Notes: generated by a model from the letters alone, not told the origin. A DNA stretch of 7,920 bases from Pseudomonadota bacterium (GCA_023416965.1 JAEZGJ010000284.1:1-7920); one strand, 5' to 3'; shown: positions 1-5,280, counted from the first letter of the stretch. Made by a program: numbers and translations.

Positions 1-48
1 GCGCGCCCGCCTCGGGGCGCGGCGGACCGACCTTCAGGAGATCGCACC

Positions 49-672
49 ATGGCCACCCTCACCGACACCGATTTCGCCCATCGCTTCGTGCCCGGCGAGA
101 CCGCCGGCGGACGGACGCTGCTGCTGCTGCACGGCACCGGCGGCGACGAGACGGACCTCCTTCCGCTCGGCCAGATGATCGCGCCGGGAGCAGCGCTGCT
201 CTCCCCGCGCGGCAAGGTGCTTGAAAACGGCATGCCGCGCTTCTTCCGCCGCCTGGGCGAGGGCGTCTTCGATTACGAGGACGTGGTGCGGCGCGCCCAT
301 GAGCTCGCCGATTTCGTCGCGGCGGCGCGGGAGGCCCACAGGCTGCCGAGGCCGGTGGCGGTCGGCTTCTCCAACGGCGCGAACATCGCGGCAGCGATGA
401 TGATGCTGCGGCCGGAGGTGCTGGAGGGCGCCGTGCTCATCCGCGCCATGGTGCCGCTGCCCGAACCGCCTGCCGCCGACCTGACCGGCCGGCGGGTGCT
501 GATCCTGTCGGGCGCGATGGACCCGATCGTGCCGGAGGCGGATGCCTTAAGGCTCGCCGGCCAGCTCCGGGCGGCGGGCTCGGCGGTGGAGCATGAGGTG
601 CTGCCCGCCGGCCACGGCCTCACCCAGGCCGATGTCAGCCTGGCGCGGCGCTGGTTCGCCGCCGCGCCCTGA
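49..672 (+). CDS. alpha/beta hydrolase (carboxylesterase/phospholipase family)
   Basis: This 207-aa protein has the layout of the small phospholipase/carboxylesterase family (YpfH-like), soluble serine hydrolases that cleave carboxyl esters. Visible in order are a strand followed by the oxyanion-loop motif LLLLHGTGGDE (residues 24-34), the nucleophile elbow GFSNG with Ser108, the acid motif LSGAMDP with Asp158, and the terminal GHG with His189. The triad is complete and the length fits the family. There is no signal peptide or membrane segment, so it should be cytoplasmic. The ATG at 49 has an AGGAG at 36-40, eight bases upstream. The frame stays open to the left edge, but the ribosome site supports 49. 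It converges on the transpeptidase gene, with 12 bp between the two stop codons. The natural substrate cannot be read from the sequence. From memory, relatives often sit beside a VOC/glyoxalase-type dioxygenase gene, but that side is outside the window. Confidence 0.9.
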   Translation: MATLTDTDFAHRFVPGETAGGRTLLLLHGTGGDETDLLPLGQMIAPGAALLSPRGKVLENGMPRFFRRLGEGVFDYEDVVRRAHELADFVAAAREAHRLPRPVAVGFSNGANIAAAMMMLRPEVLEGAVLIRAMVPLPEPPAADLTGRRVLILSGAMDPIVPEADALRLAGQLRAAGSAVEHEVLPAGHGLTQADVSLARRWFAAAP

Positions 673-688
673 GCCGGCAAAGGCTCAG
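669..688. terminator. shared hairpin between convergent genes, containing both stop codons
   Basis: A perfect 7-bp inverted repeat, CTGAGCC (669-675) and GGCTCAG (682-688), has a 6-base loop. The left arm contains the TGA of the hydrolase (670-672) and the right arm contains the stop of the transpeptidase (685-687 on the minus strand). The symmetry lets it fold in either transcript. There is no T tract on either side, so a role as bidirectional terminator or 3'-end stabiliser is inferred. Confidence 0.45.
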
Positions 689-1212
689 CGCGTGACGACC
701 ACGGTGGCGCCGACGCCTACGCGGTTCATCAGGTCGACGACGTCCTCGTTCAGCATGCGGAAGCAGCCGAAGGAGGCGGCGGTGCCGACCGAGCGGCGCA
801 TGCTGGCGGAGGTGCCGTGGATGGCATATTCGCCGCCGGCGAGCGTCAGCGCGCCCTCGCCCATCGGATTGTTGGGGGCGCCGCCGGGAATGACGTCCGG
901 CAGGTTCGGATTGGCGCGCCGGACGACGGCAGGCGGCGACCAGGCGGGACGCACGTGGCGGCCGTTGACGATCGTGCGGCCCTCCCACTGCTCCGAGGAG
1001 CGCCCGACTGCGACGCGGTAGCGGATCGCCGTGCCGTCGCCCTGGACGAGGTAGAGCCGGCGCTCGGAATTGCGGATGATGATGGTGCCGGGCTCGGCCT
1101 GAACGTTCAGGCGAACCACCTCACGGGCCGAGGCCTGCGGTGCCTCAATACCATTAACAACGCACAGCGCAAACGCCGCAGCCACCAGCGGCCGCGCCCA
1201 ACGACGTCCCAT
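685..1212 (-). CDS. exported L,D-transpeptidase (YkuD domain)
   Basis: This 175-aa protein starts with a positively charged stretch and a hydrophobic helix (residues 8-20) and an AxA-type cleavage site near residue 29, so it is probably exported to the periplasm. The remainder is one YkuD domain. Family members use a cysteine to form 3-3 cross-links in peptidoglycan or to attach proteins to it. The expected pattern H-X14-S-x-G-C is present: His132 in AIHGT, then SFGCFRM with catalytic Cys150. The usual His of SHGC is Phe148 here. NPMGEGAL (residues 115-122) is also typical of the family. The ATG at 1212 has a GAGAGGG site at 1215-1221. No extra binding domain (LysM, PG-binding) is present, so this is a minimal single-domain enzyme. 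Its exact role (cross-linking or lipoprotein anchoring) cannot be decided. Confidence 0.9.
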   Translation of the reverse strand: MGRRWARPLVAAAFALCVVNGIEAPQASAREVVRLNVQAEPGTIIIRNSERRLYLVQGDGTAIRYRVAVGRSSEQWEGRTIVNGRHVRPAWSPPAVVRRANPNLPDVIPGGAPNNPMGEGALTLAGGEYAIHGTSASMRRSVGTAASFGCFRMLNEDVVDLMNRVGVGATVVVTR

Positions 1213-1391
1213 GACCCTCTCCCATACCGCCCATACCCACCGGCGGTCACGCGCCGAAAGAGCAGGGCGAGCAGTTTCTCTTCAGTTGTCGAGAGAAGAA
1301 AATCCGGAACGAGAGTCAACGACTCCTTGCTTTGTGGCGGCGAGGTGGCGAGACCGTGTTGCACGCCAGCAACGCTGGAGGCGACGACTCC

Positions 1392-1416
1392 GGTGAATGC
1401 TCATAAACCATTCACC
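1392..1416. promoter_or_regulatory. 8-bp inverted repeat, candidate operator
   Basis: GGTGAATG (1392-1399) and CATTCACC (1409-1416) form a perfect 8-bp dyad around a 9-base AT-rich centre. Each half-centre is about 17 bp from the other, roughly 1.6 helical turns. It lies 92 bp upstream of the TTG start of the membrane protein gene, a suitable place for a dimeric regulator. The regulator is unknown, and a transcribed hairpin is the alternative. Confidence 0.4.
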
Positions 1417-1495
1417 ACGCTGCACATTTACCGTGCGTCAACCATGCCGCTCAACCCGGCGGTGGTCGCTTCGCGGTCAGGCTCGCCCGTCGAAC

Positions 1496-1500
1496 GGAGG
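1496..1500 (+). promoter_or_regulatory. Shine-Dalgarno site that fixes a TTG start
   Basis: GGAGG at 1496-1500 sits seven bases before the TTG at 1508-1510. The only in-frame ATG upstream, at 1397, has no such site and would place 37 extra residues of unlikely composition before the membrane helix. Confidence 0.7.
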
Positions 1501-1507
1501 GCGGGTC

Positions 1508-2314
1508 TTGCGCACAACGGTTGGAGAGGTCGTCAGGCTGCGGGACAGGCGGACGGGTCCGGCCCTGCTCGCCCTCGGCGCCTTCGCCATCATGGCCGGC
1601 CTGCCGGTCGTTCTGCTGTGGAACCTCGCGGCGCAGCGGCCGGTGCCTGCGGAGCCGATGCGCCCCACGCTCATCGCGGAGGAGACGGCGGACCCGCAGC
1701 CGGTCTGGCGGCCGGTGACGGCGCGCCATGGGGGCTTCGACGTCGACGCACCGCGCTGGCGGCCGCTCGGCCAGGAGGTCGCCATGTTCCGGCGCTCCGA
1801 CGGGCTGGCGCGCGAGGTCTTCCGCTTCGGCTCCGCCGAGGACATGCGCCGCCATGCCGCGCTCGTCGTCGACCGCGGCGAGATGGCACCGGCGACCGCC
1901 GTAAGCGATCTCGGCGGCGTCGTGTCCGAGCTCGGCCTGTCGGCGGCGATCGCCGCCAATCCCATTCCGCTCGCCACCAAATTCGGGCCGATGCAGACCG
2001 CCGACATGACGCTCGACTCGGACGAGGGCAGCAAGGCCTGTCTCGGCTTCGCCTTGCGGGAGAACGAAGCGGGGATCCGCATCACCGGCTGGGTGTGCAG
2101 CGGCGGGCCCGAAATCGTCAGCCGCCAGGAGGCGTCCTGCTTCGTCGACCGGCTGTTCACCGTCGGCGTGCGCGACGCCGCCATTGCCGGCCTGTTCGCG
2201 CGCGCGGAACTGGCGCGCCATCCCTGCCCTGCGACCGCCGCCACGACGCCGGCAAGCCCGCTCGTCTCGGAGCGCGGCGGGCGGCCCGCGCCGCTCCGTC
2301 TCAACCGCCTCTGA
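1508..2314 (+). CDS. single-pass membrane protein of unknown function
   Basis: I do not recognise a named family; similar unnamed proteins are, from memory, common in Rhizobiales. From the TTG start it has 268 residues: a short basic N-terminus (RLRDRR, residues 10-15), one hydrophobic helix (about 17-42), a Pro-rich linker, then a domain of about 200 residues. The charge pattern predicts the N-terminus in the cytoplasm and the domain in the periplasm. That domain has four cysteines (178, 197, 211, 240) that could form disulfides, around the recognisable segments KACLGFAL, TGWVCSGG and SCFVDRL. The C-terminal 30 residues are Pro/Ala/Arg-rich and probably disordered. Codon use is strongly GC3, supporting this frame over the long ORFs that overlap it. 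The next gene begins 90 bp downstream on the same strand, so the two may be cotranscribed. Confidence 0.75.
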   Translation: MRTTVGEVVRLRDRRTGPALLALGAFAIMAGLPVVLLWNLAAQRPVPAEPMRPTLIAEETADPQPVWRPVTARHGGFDVDAPRWRPLGQEVAMFRRSDGLAREVFRFGSAEDMRRHAALVVDRGEMAPATAVSDLGGVVSELGLSAAIAANPIPLATKFGPMQTADMTLDSDEGSKACLGFALRENEAGIRITGWVCSGGPEIVSRQEASCFVDRLFTVGVRDAAIAGLFARAELARHPCPATAATTPASPLVSERGGRPAPLRLNRL

Positions 2315-2354
2315 CGACAGCCGTACCGGTCCCGCTCAGGACGTTTACGCCCGG

Positions 2355-2375
2355 TTAACCATGTTTGTTCATGGT
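2355..2375 (+). promoter_or_regulatory. TTAACCAT motif overlapping a CCATG dyad
   Basis: TTAACCAT (2355-2362) matches the 8-base CtrA half-site described for alphaproteobacteria (recalled, not searched). It overlaps a perfect 6-bp dyad, ACCATG (2358-2363) and CATGGT (2370-2375), with a TTTGTT loop. It lies about 30-50 bp before the small gene at 2405. It may be a regulator site, or a weak hairpin at the end of the upstream transcript. Confidence 0.35.
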
Positions 2376-2404
2376 CTCCTCACAGTCGGATGGAGGAGGC
2401 AGCG

Positions 2405-2659
2405 ATGGCCGTCGGTCAGATCGGTACGGGCGCAATCGGGCCGACAGGCACAGGCGCAGCGGGCGGGCAGTCCCCGGCCGGCGCCGTGCGGCCCGCCGAG
2501 ACGGCGCCGCGGATCAAGACGGCCAACGTCACGGTGACGCTGACGCCCGAGGCACGCCAGCACCTCTCGCGGCTCGAGGGCTTCACGGCGACGATCGGCA
2601 CGTCGAAACAGCCGAAGCAGATGACCAAGCCCGGCATCAACGTCGACTTCCGCACCTGA
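2405..2659 (+). CDS. small protein of unknown function (84 aa)
   Basis: An 84-residue protein with no family I recognise. The first 35 residues are Gly/Ala/Thr/Pro-rich (GTGAIGPTGTG and similar) and probably disordered. The second half is more structured: a VTVTLTPEAR segment (about 42-51), a short helix QHLSRLEG, and a Lys/Gln/Pro-rich end. It has no signal peptide, membrane helix or cysteine. The ATG at 2405 follows a strong GGAGGAGG (2392-2399) at five bases. An in-frame ATG at 2390 begins before and overlaps that site, so it is not the start. GC3-biased codons and the good ribosome site support a real gene. It ends 39 bp from the convergent leuB stop. The TTAACCAT motif upstream hints at cell-cycle-type regulation. 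Confidence 0.6.
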   Translation: MAVGQIGTGAIGPTGTGAAGGQSPAGAVRPAETAPRIKTANVTVTLTPEARQHLSRLEGFTATIGTSKQPKQMTKPGINVDFRT

Positions 2660-2661
2660 AA

Positions 2662-2687
2662 CCGGCGCGGGACCGCTCCCGCACCGG
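2662..2687 (-). terminator. hairpin at the end of leuB
   Basis: Arms CCGG-C-GCGGGA (2662-2672) and TCCCGC-A-CCGG (2677-2687) enclose a 4-base loop. Read as plus-strand RNA there is one C-A mismatch. Read as minus-strand RNA that position becomes a U-G wobble, giving an 11-bp continuous stem. It therefore fits the leuB transcript better, 11 bases after the leuB stop. There is no T run, as is common in very GC-rich genomes. It may also stop the small convergent gene. Confidence 0.55.
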
Positions 2688-2698
2688 CGCGGCCGGGC

Positions 2699-3811
2699 TC
2701 AGCCGGCGAGGTGCTGCAGTTCCTTGACGATGGCGTCGCCCATGCCGGCGGTGCCGACCACATGGGTGTTGTCCGAGCGGATGTCGGCAGTGCGCAGGCC
2801 CGAGGCGAGGACGTTGGTCACGGCCTTGTCGAGCATGTCGGCGGCCTCGATGGCCTTGAACGAATAGCGCAGCGCCATCGAGAAGGACGAGATCGTCGCG
2901 ATCGGGTTGGCCGCGCCCTTGCCGGCAATGTCAGGGGCCGAGCCGTGGACCGGCTCGTAGAGCGCCTTGCGCTTGCCGGTGGCCGGGTCCTCGGCGCCGA
3001 GCGAGGCCGAGGGCAGCATGCCGAGCGAGCCCGTCAGCATGGCCGCCACGTCCGAGAGGATGTCGCCGAAGAGGTTGTCGCAGACGATGACGTCGTACTG
3101 CTTCGGCCAGCGCACGAGCTGCATGGCGCAATTGTCGGCGAGGACGTGCTCCAGCTCCATGTCGGCGAACTCGGCCTTGTGGATGCGGCTCACCACCTGC
3201 TTCCACAGCACGCCGGTCTTCATGACGTTGTGCTTTTCGGCCGAGGAGACCTTGTTGCGGCGGGTGCGCGCCAGTTCGAAGGCGACGCGGGTGATGCGCT
3301 CGATTTCGGAGGTCGTGTAGACCTGCGTGTCGACGCCGCGCTGCTGGCCGTCCTCGAGGGTGACGATCTCCTTCGGCTCGCCGAAATAGACGCCGCCGGT
3401 CAGCTCGCGGACGATGAGGATGTCGAGGCCCTCGACCACCTCCGGCTTCAGCGAGGAGGCCGCGGCGAGCGCCGGGAAGCAGATGGCAGGCCGCAGGTTG
3501 GCGAAGAGGCCGAGATCCTTGCGCAGGCGCAGCAGGCCCGCCTCCGGCCGCTTCGAATAGGGAACGTCCGCCCATTTCGGGCCGCCGACGGCGCCGAAGA
3601 GCACGGCGTCAGCCGCCTGTGCCAGCGCCATGTCGGCATTGGAGATGGCTTCGCCGTGGGCGTCGTAGGCGCTGCCGCCGACCAGGCCCCGCTCGGTCTC
3701 GAAGGCGGCGACGCCCTGCCGGCCGAACCAGGCGACGACCTTCTCGACCTCGGCCATGACCTCCGGGCCGATGCCGTCGCCGGGCAGGATGAGAAGCTTG
3801 TGCGTCGCCAT
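2699..3811 (-). CDS. leuB: 3-isopropylmalate dehydrogenase
   Basis: This 370-aa protein is a full-length LeuB, which oxidises and decarboxylates (2R,3S)-3-isopropylmalate with NAD+ to give 2-oxoisocaproate in leucine synthesis. It is a cytoplasmic homodimer in the family. Visible elements are GDGIGPEV (11-18), substrate arginines in LRLRKDLGLFANLRP (Arg97, Arg107) and RELTGG (Arg135), Tyr142, Lys198 in NVMKTG, metal-binding Asp226, Asp250 and Asp254 with the spacing 24 and 4 known from Thermus LeuB, and the NAD-adenosine loop HGSAPDIAGKGAANP (289-303). Neither leuC, leuD nor asd is adjacent within the window. A promoter-like pair lies just upstream (3842-3870), and the ribosome site is weak (GGGGGA at 3819-3824). 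The DUF4167 gene upstream on the same strand has its own terminator, so leuB is probably a separate unit. Confidence 0.98.
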   Translation of the reverse strand: MATHKLLILPGDGIGPEVMAEVEKVVAWFGRQGVAAFETERGLVGGSAYDAHGEAISNADMALAQAADAVLFGAVGGPKWADVPYSKRPEAGLLRLRKDLGLFANLRPAICFPALAAASSLKPEVVEGLDILIVRELTGGVYFGEPKEIVTLEDGQQRGVDTQVYTTSEIERITRVAFELARTRRNKVSSAEKHNVMKTGVLWKQVVSRIHKAEFADMELEHVLADNCAMQLVRWPKQYDVIVCDNLFGDILSDVAAMLTGSLGMLPSASLGAEDPATGKRKALYEPVHGSAPDIAGKGAANPIATISSFSMALRYSFKAIEAADMLDKAVTNVLASGLRTADIRSDNTHVVGTAGMGDAIVKELQHLAG

Positions 3812-3841
3812 GGTCGGGTCCCCCGTCTCGTGTGTCGGCGC

Positions 3842-3870
3842 GCTCTAGCGGTCCGGCCGGCCGAGGGCAA
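3842..3870 (-). promoter_or_regulatory. candidate sigma-70 promoter for leuB
   Basis: On the minus strand, TTGCCC (plus 3865-3870) and TAGAGC (plus 3842-3847) are separated by exactly 17 bases. The -10 box is about 30 bases before the leuB ATG, and the pair lies downstream of the DUF4167 terminator. The spacer contains the palindrome CCGGCCGG (3853-3860). The match to the -10 consensus is only partial. Confidence 0.35.
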
Positions 3871-3885
3871 GCTCCCCTAACGCAT

Positions 3886-3911
3886 GAGGGCGCGCCTTTC
3901 GGCACGCCCTC
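3886..3911 (-). terminator. terminator hairpin of the DUF4167 gene
   Basis: Read on the minus strand, arms GAGGGCG-U-GCC and GGC-G-CGCCCUC enclose a GAAA tetraloop. This gives an 11-bp stem with one U-G wobble; in the plus-strand reading that position is a C-A mismatch and the loop is UUUC. It begins 21 bases after the TAG stop at 3933. The GNRA loop and wobble polarity assign it to the minus strand. No U tract follows, so termination may be inefficient or the hairpin may serve as 3'-end protection. Confidence 0.6.
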
Positions 3912-3932
3912 GCTGCTGCAATGGTTACGGGC

Positions 3933-4961
3933 CTACTCCGCCGCGGGTGTCTTCTCGCCGGCCGGGGCGGCCGGATCGTCCTCGACGCGCGGCGTGCGGC
4001 GCTTGCGCACGCGGGGCGCGGGCGCTTCACGCTCCTCGGCCGCGACGGGCACCACGGCAGCGCCGCCGGTGATGAAGGAAGGCAGGCCGAGGCCGGCATC
4101 GTCCTCGCGCGCAGCGGGCGCCGGCTGGGGAGCAGGAGCGTGATCGCCGCCCTCGGAATCCCCTTCGAAGCCGCCGGCCTCGCGGCGGGCCTGACGCTCG
4201 GCGAAACGCTCGGCGCGGCGCCGCTCGAAGCGCTCGCGCCGGCTCTCATAGGGACGGCCGTCGCGGGGCTGGCCGCCCTCGCCCTCCGGGCCGCCGATAT
4301 CGGGCTGGTCACCGCCGACGGCCTCAGGCTGCGGACGGGGCCGGTCCTGCCGGTCCTGACGATCGGGGAAGCGCTGGCCGCCGGGAAAACGGTCGCGGTC
4401 ACGGTCGCGGTCGCCGCGGTTCTGGCCCTGATAGTCGCGCTGGCCCTGGTAGTCGCGGGGCTCGCGCTGGCCCTGGAAGTCCCGCTGGCCCTGATAGTCG
4501 CGCTGACCCTGGAAATCGCGCTGGCCCTGGTAGTCCCGGGGCTGGCCGCCGCCGAAGTCGCGCGGCTGCTGCTGCGGCACCTCGGGCTTGGCCTGGACGG
4601 GGGATTCGAAGCGCTTGTCGAAGGGGGAGGCGAAATCGTCGTCGTCGTCCTCGTCACCCTCGTCGTCGACCTGCTGGCCCTCGACGCGCGGCGCCTGCTG
4701 CTGGCGGAGCGCCTCCTGGGCGGCGGCGATGAGGCGGAAATAGTGCTCGGCGTGCTGAAGGTAGCTTTCGGCGGAGACCGGGTCGCCCGAGGAATGGGCG
4801 TCACGCGCCAGCTGCAGGTACTTCTCGGCGACATGCTGGGCCGTGCCGCGAATCTTCACGTCCGGCCCGTTGGACTCGTAGCTTCGCGAGAGCGGATTGG
4901 GGCCCTTGCCGCCGCCGCGGTTGTTGCGGCCGCGCATGCGCTTGTTGTTGCTGTTTCTCAT
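3933..4961 (-). CDS. DUF4167 domain-containing protein, probable RNA-binding type
   Basis: A 342-aa protein whose N-terminus is the conserved DUF4167 region: a basic RMRGRNNRGGGKGPNPLSR tract (8-26), then DVKIRGTAQHVAEKYLQLAR and the helical DPVSAESYLQHAEHYFRLI (about 34-78). The rest is low-complexity: an acidic run DDEGDEDDDDD (99-109), six RD[YF]QGQ hexapeptides (142-180), an RDRDRDRD tract (184-191), Arg/Glu-rich RRERFERRRAERF (241-253), and a Pro/Ala/Glu tail ending in a basic RVRKRRTPR (317-325). The composition suggests a disordered nucleic-acid-binding protein, which is inference; the family has no function I can state. The ATG at 4961 has AAGGA (plus 4967-4971) five bases away and a second GAGGAGG farther up. 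In many Rhizobiales the gene follows prfA-prmC (recalled); here its upstream neighbour is an aldo/keto reductase. Confidence 0.88.
   Translation of the reverse strand: MRNSNNKRMRGRNNRGGGKGPNPLSRSYESNGPDVKIRGTAQHVAEKYLQLARDAHSSGDPVSAESYLQHAEHYFRLIAAAQEALRQQQAPRVEGQQVDDEGDEDDDDDFASPFDKRFESPVQAKPEVPQQQPRDFGGGQPRDYQGQRDFQGQRDYQGQRDFQGQREPRDYQGQRDYQGQNRGDRDRDRDRFPGGQRFPDRQDRQDRPRPQPEAVGGDQPDIGGPEGEGGQPRDGRPYESRRERFERRRAERFAERQARREAGGFEGDSEGGDHAPAPQPAPAAREDDAGLGLPSFITGGAAVVPVAAEEREAPAPRVRKRRTPRVEDDPAAPAGEKTPAAE
4422..4538 (-). repeat. in-frame 18-bp tandem repeat array (six RD[YF]QGQ units)
   Basis: Six 18-bp units lie at 4422, 4440, 4467, 4485, 4503 and 4521, with a 9-bp insertion (4458-4466, encoding REP) after the second on the plus strand. 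Units 4422-4439 and 4485-4502 are identical. The others differ mainly at silent positions or by the Tyr/Phe switch. Each unit adds six residues, so change in copy number would keep the DUF4167 frame. Confidence 0.92.
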
Positions 4962-5280
4962 GTCGGTCCTTTATCGACCTCCTCAAGCGGAGCCCGCGTC
5001 CAAGCGATGCGTCCGGATCCTTCGGCTGATCGCAGGCAGACCTCGCAGGCGCCCTGCGCCCGGCCTTGCCGCGTTCGGCAGTTCAACGATCTTCAGGGTT
5101 CAGGGCGACGCTGGAGCGTCCCGCCCTTCGCGCCTCTTGCGCGCCTCGTCCTTCATTCGGGATCGGATTCATGGCGCCCCTCGCGCCCTGGCTCCGACGT
5201 ACCAAACCCCACCAGACCTGTTTGATGTTGCGTTCGACGCGCGGATATGACCCCGGACCGCTTCGAATCTTATGGAGCCA
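4962..5280 (-). promoter_or_regulatory. candidate structured 5' leader of the DUF4167 gene
   Basis: This is most of the 375-bp gap between the reductase stop (5337) and the DUF4167 start (4961); no ordinary gene fits here. If transcription starts at the promoter-like pair at 5281-5309, the mRNA has a leader of about 310 nt. It holds a cluster of hairpins: CGCAGG/CCTGCG (5044-5058, 3-base loop), TGCCG/CGGCA (5067-5080, 4-base loop), and a 10-bp stem with a 2-base bulge and 4-base loop (5102-5127). A 29-codon ORF with a GAGGGG site overlaps two of them (5083-5172). I recognise no known riboswitch or RNA family. Confidence 0.3.

Larger units (their letters stand above)
1213..1507. other. dyad-rich divergent intergenic region
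   Basis: These 295 bp separate the divergent transpeptidase and membrane-protein genes, and no coding frame in them is convincing. Contents: an 8-bp direct repeat CCCATACC (1221-1228 and 1230-1237) beside the transpeptidase ribosome site; a TTCTCT/AGAGAA dyad (1276-1281, 1292-1297); a GAGTC-AAC-GACTC dyad (1313-1325); overlapping small dyads GTTGC/GCAAC and CCAGC/GCTGG (1358-1378); and an 8-bp dyad at 1392-1416. A minus-strand TTGACT (plus 1314-1319) could be a -35 element for the transpeptidase, but no acceptable -10 lies at the right distance. Confidence 0.6.

Noticed and set aside
1276..1297. TTCTCT/AGAGAA dyad as a terminator or operator
   Set aside because: Only six base pairs with a 10-base loop between purine- and pyrimidine-rich tracts, which is weak evidence alone. 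It is mentioned only within the intergenic entry.
1397..1507. Upstream ATG extending the membrane protein to 305 aa
   Set aside because: It lacks a ribosome site, starts inside the 8-bp dyad, and adds an atypical Arg/Ser-rich stretch. The TTG at 1508 has GGAGG at good distance.
817..2358. Plus-strand ORF of 513 aa across the transpeptidase and the membrane protein gene
   Set aside because: It is antisense to the YkuD gene, then out of frame with the GC3-biased membrane protein gene. The product is an Arg/Gly/Ala-rich low-complexity sequence typical of shadow frames.
2390..2404. ATG at 2390 as start of the small gene
   Set aside because: It begins before and overlaps the GGAGGAGG that serves the ATG at 2405.
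2711..3880. 389-aa plus-strand ORF opposite leuB
   Set aside because: LeuB is certain on the other strand. The product is an Asp/Arg/Gly-rich mirror of its codons.
4422..4538. CRISPR-like reading of the 18-bp repeats
   Set aside because: The units are directly adjacent with no unique spacers, and they are in-frame codons of the DUF4167 gene.
3921..5225. 434-aa plus-strand ORF that looks like a repetitive hydrophobic membrane protein
   Set aside because: The hydrophobic LALxVA-type repeats are just the complement of the RD[YF]QGQ codons of the DUF4167 gene. It has no family motifs, and DUF4167 is well supported on the other strand.
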